Under the pieces are notes generated by a model. It saw only the letters and a program-made list of their open reading frames with translations. It searched no databases and was not told where the DNA came from. Shown here piece after piece: positions 12,835 through 17,978 of a stretch of DNA of 17,978 nucleotides (within the stretch, counting starts at the first letter, position 1; each line of letters starts with the position of its first letter). The position numbers and the translations under genes were made by a program. Origin of the DNA: JBAYVY01 sp041674345 (GTDB lineage Bacteria > Planctomycetota > Phycisphaerae > Phycisphaerales > Zrk34); NCBI GenBank assembly GCA_041674345.1, contig JBAYVY010000031.1:1-17978 (forward strand), given 5' to 3'.

Positions 12835-13380
12835 ATGGCCATGAAGGTAAGCATCCATGTCATCGTGTTGCTGCTGTGGGCCTGTGGCGTTTGCGGGTGC
12901 GGCGAGATGCAACTCAAGGGCGGCAGGGACGCGGATCAGCAATACCAAGGCGCGACGACCTGGCCGTTCGTGCCGGTGGCGATGCGGGTGCATCCGTTCA
13001 GCGCGATCGAATATGAGAAAGCGACCGGGGCATTCGTACTCAACGCCCGCATTGAACTGCTGGACCGGGTCGGCGACATCACCAAGGGCGTGGGCGATTT
13101 CAGATTCGAGCTGTATCGGGCGCCGCGCGAAGCGGGGCTGGCCACACGCGAAGGCACGCTGCAATACTCATGGGAAGCGCCGCTTGTGACGCTGGAGGAA
13201 AATCGTCAACACTTCGATCCGATCACGCGAACGTATCTGTTCCGGCTGAAACTCGACCAGCCGCCGCAGTCGGGCACCAAACTCGTGCTGGTGACGCAAT
13301 TCACGGACCCCGGCGACCGACGATTAGCGGCGCAGGCGCAGGTGTCGGTCAGCGAGGCGGGATCGGATCATGGCAATTGA
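12835..13380 (+). CDS. Secreted lipoprotein, hypothetical, planctomycete-type
   Basis: The product is about 181 residues. The N-terminus (KVSIHVIVLLLWACGVCGC) is a lipoprotein signal with two possible lipid-modified cysteines, LWAC or VCGC. The mature part is beta-rich: WPFVPVAMRVHPFSAIEY, then ARIELLDRVGDITKGVGDFR and TYLFRLKLDQPPQSGTKLVL. It resembles hypothetical lipoproteins I associate with planctomycete genomes, so it supports that host, though weakly. Codon use is more C-rich than in the tail genes, closer to the portal and the chromosomal genes. ATG 12835 has GGAAG nine bases upstream. ATG 12841 and GTG 12832 are alternatives. Whether it belongs to the phage or to the host is unclear. 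Confidence 0.6.
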   Translation: MAMKVSIHVIVLLLWACGVCGCGEMQLKGGRDADQQYQGATTWPFVPVAMRVHPFSAIEYEKATGAFVLNARIELLDRVGDITKGVGDFRFELYRAPREAGLATREGTLQYSWEAPLVTLEENRQHFDPITRTYLFRLKLDQPPQSGTKLVLVTQFTDPGDRRLAAQAQVSVSEAGSDHGN

Positions 13381-13402
13381 CATAAGTCTTTTTGTAAAAT
13401 AG

Positions 13403-13472
13403 TTATGTGTGTGCTATAGTCTTCTGGAATACTTTTGGGCGGATTTGACAACACCCCAAATCGCACACATAA
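13403..13472 (+). promoter_or_regulatory. Inverted repeat, possible operator of the TAC operon
   Basis: TTATGTGTG (13403-13411) and CACACATAA (13464-13472) are perfect nine-base inverted copies. The right copy overlaps the -10 box of the best promoter here. The left copy lies inside an alternative promoter (TTGTAA, 17 bases, TATAGT, 13392-13420). XRE antitoxins usually bind inverted repeats in their own promoters, so this is a plausible HigA-type operator. Confidence 0.5.
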
Positions 13473-13473
13473 T
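13445..13473 (+). promoter_or_regulatory. Sigma70-type promoter for the TAC operon
   Basis: TTGACA (13445-13450) is a perfect -35 box. Exactly 17 bases later CATAAT (13468-13473) matches the -10 consensus at five of six positions. It precedes the toxin ATG by 55 bases, and no comparably good promoter is seen elsewhere in the window. The 148-base gap (13381-13528) holds nothing else that I can recognise. Confidence 0.65.
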
Positions 13474-13528
13474 TCCACAATTAAGTTGCATTTCCCCCTT
13501 GCAAGGTGTTTAGTTATATGTAAACTCC

Positions 13529-13927
13529 ATGCCCCCAAAGCCCGATCCATTGAGTAACGTCGTCTATGATAAAGGGCCAGCATGCTCGATCGTTTACGCG
13601 ATTGACGCGAAGGGCAATATGCCCGCTTATGAGTTTTACGAGGGCAGGAAAAGCGAACTCACAAAACAACAACGCCGTAAATTTTTCAGTTACTTTGCTC
13701 GTATGGGTGATGTTGGAAGGATTACCAATACGGATCAATTCAATTCTGAAAGAAACGGCATATACGCTTTCAAGATATGGAAGCAGCGAATTTACTGTTT
13801 CCAGGATGGAAATGAATGGGTACTCACACATGGGTGTAAGAAAAATCAGCAAAAAGCCGATCCAAATGAACTAGATAGGGCGGAACGAATACGCAAAGAG
13901 CATTTGGCCCGAAAACCCAAAGTCTGA
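13529..13927 (+). CDS. higB: RelE/HigB-family toxin (phage Gp49-like)
   Basis: The product has 132 residues, the usual size of HigB/Gp49-like toxins. These are RelE-fold ribonucleases, many of which cut mRNA at the ribosome. The signature region is central to C-terminal: AYEFYEGRKSEL (33-44), a basic helix KQQRRKFFSYFARM (46-59), then GIYAFKIWKQRIYCFQDGNE (77-96) and WVLTHGCKKNQQKADPNELD (97-116). Arg and Lys residues in the last strands are typical of such toxins. It is the first gene of a three-gene operon, followed 14 bases later by its antitoxin. Its Shine-Dalgarno is weak, as is often expected for a toxin. The gene is AT-richer than its flanks, a sign of acquisition. The symbol is given by family resemblance. 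Confidence 0.78.
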   Translation: MPPKPDPLSNVVYDKGPACSIVYAIDAKGNMPAYEFYEGRKSELTKQQRRKFFSYFARMGDVGRITNTDQFNSERNGIYAFKIWKQRIYCFQDGNEWVLTHGCKKNQQKADPNELDRAERIRKEHLARKPKV

Positions 13928-13941
13928 GGAGACTACAAATT

Positions 13942-14322
13942 ATGCAGGGAACGACTCATGACCGTATGACCGCGAGCAAGAAGGAGCGAATGTTGCTTGC
14001 GCGTGAGGAAGCGATCATGGAAGTGACGGAGATGCTGTGCGAACTTATGGGAGAAAAACAAGTCAGCAGGAGTACGTTGGCTAAGCGACTTGGTTTGAGC
14101 AAAGGAAGTGTATCTCAAATGCTTAATGGCGATCGCAATCTGACCATTAAGACGATTAGTGATGTTCTTTTTGCCCTTGATGAGCGGTTGGCAGTGTTTC
14201 ATCGGGGTCTCAAGGAACCTCCGTGTCGCTATTTCCGCATGAATTACACCGAAGTTACTGGTAGCTTTAATGTTGAGCTTCCCGCGGATTTTTCCCAACC
14301 CCGCTTGAAGCTGGTCGCTTGA
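13942..14322 (+). CDS. higA: HigA-family XRE antitoxin with C-terminal extension
   Basis: The product has 126 residues. Residues 28-83 form a lambda-repressor-type helix-turn-helix: QVSRSTLAKRLGLSKGSVSQ is the scanning and recognition region, followed by MLNGDRNLTIKTISDVLFAL. The tail beyond residue 84 (FHRGLKEPPCRYFRM, then NYTEVTGSFNVELP) is about 40 residues, hydrophobic and aromatic. In known TAC systems such a tail (chaperone addiction domain) makes the antitoxin depend on a SecB-like chaperone, and the next gene encodes one here. It should neutralise the toxin and repress the operon through the inverted repeat upstream. GAGGAG lies upstream of ATG 13942. Confidence 0.8.
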   Translation: MQGTTHDRMTASKKERMLLAREEAIMEVTEMLCELMGEKQVSRSTLAKRLGLSKGSVSQMLNGDRNLTIKTISDVLFALDERLAVFHRGLKEPPCRYFRMNYTEVTGSFNVELPADFSQPRLKLVA

Positions 14323-14338
14323 TGCGTGGAGACAGACT

Positions 14339-14800
14339 GTGGTGAACAAAGATCAAATTGCATTTGCCGAAGCAGTGGCTTCCGCAGTTGATATTATTGA
14401 GGTACGGCTGCTCGCTACTCGAGCGAAGCAGAAACTTGTCGATGGGCAACGTCCCAAAACTGTTCGTCTCGGTCGAGGAACCAACACAACAATTGATCGG
14501 AAAAAAAATAACATCTCTGTTTCTATCCGATTCGTTCTGGATGGAGCCGAAAATGAATCAACCTCTTGGGACGAAACACCATTGCGAATAGAGGCTACAT
14601 TTGGTTTGTCTTATAAAGTCCGACGAATGGACGATTTTAACGATGAACAAATGCGAGCGTTCGGTGAAATCAACGGTGCGTACAATGCTTGGCCTTTTTG
14701 GCGAGAATTTGTCTACTCAACTCTTGCGCGAATGGGCCTTCCTCCGCTGACACTTCCAGTATTTCGGATTGAGGATGGCGATCAGGGGACTTCAGATTAA
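14339..14800 (+). CDS. SecB-like chaperone of a toxin-antitoxin-chaperone module
   Basis: The product has 153 residues. The C-terminal half carries the SecB-type pattern: a strand with EATFGLSYKVR (85-95), a helix with AFGEINGAYNAWPFWREFVY (107-126), then RMGLPPLTLP (131-140). The same W-P-x-x-RE and RMGLPPL motifs mark SecB and the SecB-like chaperones of TAC operons, such as Mycobacterium tuberculosis Rv1957. The upstream order toxin, antitoxin, chaperone is the same as there. Its likely job is to hold the antitoxin's C-terminal tail and protect it from degradation. GTG 14339 is used because GGAG lies seven bases upstream. A second GTG follows at once. It is more likely a dedicated TAC chaperone than the housekeeping SecB. 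Confidence 0.78.
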   Translation: MVNKDQIAFAEAVASAVDIIEVRLLATRAKQKLVDGQRPKTVRLGRGTNTTIDRKKNNISVSIRFVLDGAENESTSWDETPLRIEATFGLSYKVRRMDDFNDEQMRAFGEINGAYNAWPFWREFVYSTLARMGLPPLTLPVFRIEDGDQGTSD

Positions 14801-14819
14801 ATCGAACGAATTTGCCATC

Positions 14820-14907
14820 GGGGCCTCTGAAAAACCGGGCATTGATCCCCGGCAAGGCCCTAAGAAGGGCCATGCCGGGGCTTGTTGGCAGGTTTTTCAG
14901 AGGCCCC
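14820..14907. mobile_element. 88-bp MITE-like near-palindrome with CATC flanks
   Basis: GGGGCCTCTGAAAAACC (14820-14836) is matched exactly, inverted, by 14891-14907. Inside, CCCCGGCA (14847-14854) pairs with TGCCGGGG (14873-14880), and GGCCC (14856-14860) with GGGCC (14867-14871). CATC occurs directly on both sides (14816-14819, 14908-14911), which looks like a four-base target duplication. It has no ORF of its own. It lies between the convergent TAC and phosphohexomutase genes, so it may also act as a bidirectional terminator. Confidence 0.65.
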
Positions 14908-14933
14908 CATCCACTGAATCCATGCCACGACTT

Positions 14934-16301
14934 TCAGCGTCCGACAATCCGCCGCACTTCGTCGATCAGGCGGCGTGCGGTTTTTTCATCGGCGGCCTCG
15001 GCGATGATGCGCATGATCGGCTCGGTGTTGCTCGGTCGCACATGCACCCAGCCCTCCGCCAAATCGACGCGGATGCCGTCTTGTTCGTCGATCTTTTCAC
15101 CGGCGAACTTTTCGCGCACCGCCGCGATGGTTCGTTCCGCCATGCCCGGTTGGATCGGCAGCTTGTCCTTCACGATCGCATAAGCGGGTATCGACGCGAC
15201 CAACCCGCCGACGCTCTTGCCCGTGGTCGCCAGCAGTTCCAGCACCAGCGCGATGCCCGTCAGCGAATCGCGCACATGCGCGATCACCGGCCAGATCACC
15301 CCGCCGTTGCCCTCGCCGCCGATGATGCACTGGTGCCTGCGCATCGCCGCCGCGACGTTCGCCTCGCCGACCGGCGTGCGATAAACCGATCCGCCGTTCG
15401 TCGCGGCGATGTCGTCGATCATCCGGCTGGTCGATAGATTCGCCGCCCCCGTGCCGCCTGGATGCCCGCCCATCACATGCATCGCCGCCAGCGCCAGCGT
15501 GTATTCCTCGCCGATGTAGCGGCCGCGTTCATCGACCAGCGCCAGCCGGTCGGCGTCGGGGTCTTGCGCCATGCCGATGTCGGCATGATGCTCGCGCACC
15601 ACGCCGCTCAACCCGACCAGATTCTCCCGTGTCGGTTCGGGCGTGTGCGGGAATTGCCCCGTTGTCTGGGCGAACAGATGCACCAACTCAACGCCCAGTT
15701 CCTCCATCAGCATCGCCGTGGCCGGCCCGCCGGCGCCGTGTACCGAATCCAGCACGACCTTCGGCTTGCGATTGCGTATCGCCTGCGCGTCGATGTGTTT
15801 CAGCAATCGTTCGACATGCACGCGGTTGGCCGTGTCGTCGTGATCGACCGGCTGCAACTTTTCGACCGCCGCGTAATCGCAGCGGTTGGTGTGAAAGCGT
15901 TCGATGATCTGTCGGGCCTGCTCCGGCGGGGGCGCCACGCCGTCGCGGTTCAACGGTTTCAGGCCGTTCCATTGGATCGGATTGTGACTGGCCGTGGCGA
16001 CCATGCCTCCGTCGGCGTGCAGGTGGTCGATCATGATCGCCACCGACGGGGTGGTCACGATGCCCAGCGTCGTCACCCGGCAGCCGGTCGCCAGCAATCC
16101 CGCCGTGGCGGCGCGTTCGACCATCGCCCCGCTCGGCCGGCTGTCTCGCCCGAACACCACATGCGGATGGGGCTGGCCGGTCGATTCCCGAAGCCAGCTT
16201 CCGAACGCCGCGGCGAAACGGGCCGCCACCTCCGGCGTCAGCGATTGGCCGACCCAGCCGCGCAGTCCACTGACCGATACCATCAACGGAGCGTCACTCA
16301 T
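14934..16301 (-). CDS. Phosphohexomutase (phosphoglucosamine/phosphomanno-mutase family)
   Basis: The product has 455 residues, normal for the family, which interconverts hexose 1- and 6-phosphates through a phosphoserine. The four active-site loops are all present: TASHNP with catalytic Ser105 (103-108), DPDADR for Mg2+ (247-252), GGEGNGG for the sugar (328-334) and RPSNTEP for phosphate (422-428). RPSNTEP with a following MRIIAEA is closer to the archaeal-type GlmM and related mutases than to bacterial GlmM, which usually has RPSGTEP. The substrate cannot be fixed from this. ATG 16301 is preferred: it is preceded by an AGGATG-type purine motif, whereas the TTG six codons upstream lacks one. 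It is convergent to the TAC genes and looks chromosomal. Confidence 0.9.
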   Translation of the reverse strand: MSDAPLMVSVSGLRGWVGQSLTPEVAARFAAAFGSWLRESTGQPHPHVVFGRDSRPSGAMVERAATAGLLATGCRVTTLGIVTTPSVAIMIDHLHADGGMVATASHNPIQWNGLKPLNRDGVAPPPEQARQIIERFHTNRCDYAAVEKLQPVDHDDTANRVHVERLLKHIDAQAIRNRKPKVVLDSVHGAGGPATAMLMEELGVELVHLFAQTTGQFPHTPEPTRENLVGLSGVVREHHADIGMAQDPDADRLALVDERGRYIGEEYTLALAAMHVMGGHPGGTGAANLSTSRMIDDIAATNGGSVYRTPVGEANVAAAMRRHQCIIGGEGNGGVIWPVIAHVRDSLTGIALVLELLATTGKSVGGLVASIPAYAIVKDKLPIQPGMAERTIAAVREKFAGEKIDEQDGIRVDLAEGWVHVRPSNTEPIMRIIAEAADEKTARRLIDEVRRIVGR

Positions 16302-16338
16302 GGCGTCATCCTGGCGCAAGGTGTTATCAAATCAACAG

Positions 16339-16383
16339 CGTACCCTATTATCGGCTGCGGGCAACCTGGTAATTAGGGGTACG
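16339..16383. promoter_or_regulatory. Inverted repeat between divergent genes
   Basis: CGTACCC (16339-16345) and GGGTACG (16377-16383) are perfect inverted copies. The match extends inward imperfectly through TATTA and TAATTA. It sits in the 178-base gap (16302-16479) between the divergent mutase and HD-GYP-like genes, where a shared operator would be expected. I see no confident -35/-10 pairs. Confidence 0.35.
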
Positions 16384-16479
16384 TTTTCTGTCGATAACAA
16401 AGGTCGGAACCGTGCGCGAAGACCGCCCCATCGCCGGGCCGCGATGATTCGGTCCTGTCGCGCCGATCAGGGATGTGCC

Positions 16480-17978
16480 ATGAAGCGTGTGCGCGTTTTT
16501 TCGATCAACGCCGGAGATTGCTTTGACCAGGCGATCTTCCTGCCCAGCGGCCAGAAAATGATCGCCGCCGGCACGACGCTCACGCCGCGCCACGTCCTGG
16601 CCCTGCGACGGCAGGGTGTGCTGGAAGTGCTGCTCGCCGATTCGCCCGAAGAACTGGCGAGCGAGGGTCTGCTGACCCGATTCGACGGTCGTTCGCTTCA
16701 GGTCGGCCAGCCCGCCGATCACGACGTCCTCGGTGCCGGCGGGTCCGTGCTGATCGAACAAGGCGAAAATGTCGAATCCCATCACCTCGACGCCCTGAAC
16801 ACCGGTGGATACCGCCCGCTCGCCGCCGAACCCGACCAGGCCGCCCGCCTCCGCAAAGATCGCATGGCGATGGCCGACGCGCTGGTCGAACAACTCCGCC
16901 AACTGATGCCCACGCTTGCTTTGCGCATCGCGCCGCAAGAGCAGGAAATCTGGGATTTCCACCACGCCTCCGGTTCGCCCTGGCCTGATGCCGATGCGCA
17001 GGCCGGCTTGCGCAATCAACTGACCGAGCGTCTGCGGGAGCTGTACGCCGGCGTCGAAGCCGGCCTGCCGGTTCACATCCGCGACTTTGAAAAAGTCGTC
17101 GATACGCTCTGGCCTCTGCTGCTCGACCATCGCCGGCACTTCACGCAACTGGCGCTTTTGCCCGCCCGGCGCGAAGACTATCTGCCCGATCACGCCTTTT
17201 GCGTCTGCGTGCTCAGCATGGCCGCCGCCGCACAACTGGTCTGGAGCGAACAGAACATCCGCACCGCCGCGCTGGCCGCGCTGCTTTACGACGTCGGCAT
17301 GTTGCTCGTCCCGCAACGCATCCGTGTCACCGGCGACCAACTCAGCGACATCGACCGCAACAAGGTCCAGCGACATCCCGTCTATTCCCTGGCGATGCTG
17401 GACGCCGTCGAAGGCGTCAGCGATATCATCCGTCTGGCCGCGTATCAACATCACGAACGCGAGAACGGCGGGGGCTATCCCGCGGGCCTGCGCGGCGACG
17501 ACATCAGCGACCTGACGCGCGTCCTGGCCGTCGCCGATGTCTTCGCCGCGCTGACCAGTCCCCGCCACTACCGCAAGGACTTTCTGCCCTACGTGGCGAT
17601 GGAACAGATGATCCGTGCCTCGGCTGTCGGGCAATTCCACAAGCCCTCGACCCGCGCCCTGGTCCAGGCGGCCGGCCTGTTCCCCGTCGGTTCCTACGTC
17701 AAACTCACCATCGGCCAGATCGCCCGCGTCGTCGCCGCCAACCCCAATCATCTCGATCGCCCGGTCATTCAGGTGTTCGACGCCGCGGGCAAACCCACCG
17801 GCCCGCTGCTGGACCTGTCAGTGATGCCGGTTGATCGCATCGCCGTCGAACGCCCCGCCCCCCGCCCCCCCCCCCCCCCCCCCCCCCCCCCCGGCACCCG
17901 CACCCCCCCCCCCCCCGGGAAAAAGCCGGCCCCGCCCGTCCCCCGGGGCGCCGCCCCAACCCCGCGGCGGCAGGAAGG
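16480..17978 (+). CDS. HD-GYP-like protein with altered active site, incomplete
   Basis: The frame opens at ATG 16480 and stays open to the window end. Reliable sequence ends near residue 460. Residues 1-225 are a variable N-terminal region. Residues 235-400 follow the HD-GYP phosphodiesterase pattern: DHAFCVCVLSM (His238), LLYDVGMLLVP (268-278), HPVYSLAML, AAYQHHEREN with GGGYPAGLRG (GYP at 332-334), and VADVFAALTS (351-360). Canonical family members have HD and GK in the second motif and D in FDALTS. Here HD is YD, GK is GM, and FD is FA, so metal binding and cyclic-di-GMP hydrolysis are doubtful. It may be a binding-only or divergent member. A Pro-rich tail after residue 455 coincides with poly-C and may be an artefact. 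Confidence 0.8.
   Translation, partial: MKRVRVFSINAGDCFDQAIFLPSGQKMIAAGTTLTPRHVLALRRQGVLEVLLADSPEELASEGLLTRFDGRSLQVGQPADHDVLGAGGSVLIEQGENVESHHLDALNTGGYRPLAAEPDQAARLRKDRMAMADALVEQLRQLMPTLALRIAPQEQEIWDFHHASGSPWPDADAQAGLRNQLTERLRELYAGVEAGLPVHIRDFEKVVDTLWPLLLDHRRHFTQLALLPARREDYLPDHAFCVCVLSMAAAAQLVWSEQNIRTAALAALLYDVGMLLVPQRIRVTGDQLSDIDRNKVQRHPVYSLAMLDAVEGVSDIIRLAAYQHHERENGGGYPAGLRGDDISDLTRVLAVADVFAALTSPRHYRKDFLPYVAMEQMIRASAVGQFHKPSTRALVQAAGLFPVGSYVKLTIGQIARVVAANPNHLDRPVIQVFDAAGKPTGPLLDLSVMPVDRIAVERPAPRPPPPPPPPPGTRTPPPPGKKPAPPVPRGAAPTPRRQE
17865..17916. other. Poly-C runs at the window edge, likely low-quality sequence
   Basis: A run of 28 C (17865-17892) and another of 14 C (17903-17916) are followed by C/G-rich sequence to the end. 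Translated, they give a Pro-rich tail for the HD-GYP-like gene. Such runs at a contig end are most easily explained by sequencing or assembly error. A true Pro-rich tail is possible, but the exact bases should not be trusted. Confidence 0.7.

Noticed and set aside
14769..15437. Plus-strand frame crossing the palindromic element into the mutase gene
   Set aside because: It overlaps the end of the SecB-like gene and runs antisense to a well-supported mutase. Its product has no family features.
16348..17751. 467-codon minus-strand frame at the right end
   Set aside because: It is the shadow of the HD-GYP-like gene, which has an intact series of family motifs on the plus strand.
1..17978. tRNA, rRNA and phage attachment sites
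   Set aside because: I looked for cloverleaf-like segments and for direct repeats bounding the phage block but saw none that I could support by eye.

Overview
The window is GC-rich bacterial DNA (roughly two-thirds G+C by eye). It joins three things: a block of tailed-phage structural and lysis genes (about 0.3-12.8 kb), an AT-richer toxin-antitoxin-chaperone island (13.4-14.8 kb), and two chromosome-type genes (14.9-18.0 kb). The lipoprotein at 12835-13380 and the general gene style suggest a planctomycete, perhaps a Phycisphaerae-like bacterium. That is an inference from family resemblance, not a taxonomic proof. The right edge degenerates into poly-C, so the window probably ends at a contig end.

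Layout. 1-108 is the 3' end of an unidentified gene, possibly a transposase, followed by a terminator-like hairpin. 283-3835 holds the head genes: a portal (SPP1 gp6-like), a coiled-coil scaffold-like protein and an SU10/DUF5309-type major capsid protein. 4010-11476 holds particle or tail genes, many overlapping by ATGA or GTGA: three small structural candidates, a fibre/baseplate-like protein, a concanavalin/LamG-like protein, a 725-residue multidomain protein with a TIGR03790-like central domain, and a possible baseplate hub. 11494-12768 looks like a lysis cluster: a small membrane protein overlapped by a lipoprotein gene in a spanin-like arrangement, a small helical protein and a two-TM holin-like protein. 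A secreted lipoprotein follows. No terminase, tape measure, maturation protease, endolysin or integrase is recognisable, so this is an incomplete or domesticated prophage, or a phage whose other genes lie outside the window.

13.4-14.8 kb carries its own sigma70-like promoter and three co-directional genes: a RelE/HigB (Gp49-like) toxin, an XRE antitoxin with a C-terminal extension, and a SecB-like chaperone. This is the order of a toxin-antitoxin-chaperone (TAC) system. It is separated from a convergent phosphohexomutase gene by an 88-bp near-palindromic element flanked by CATC repeats. A divergent HD-GYP-like gene, with substituted metal-site residues, runs off the right end.

The most unusual feature is the repeat content of the phage block. 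There are four heptanucleotide tandem arrays, a dispersed 12-mer GCCCCCGGAAGT with six exact copies that I find only among the phage genes, a longer shared element inserted both inside the portal gene and between two tail genes, a 45-bp in-frame duplication, and an 89-bp gene-boundary duplication that has created a small overlapping ORF.
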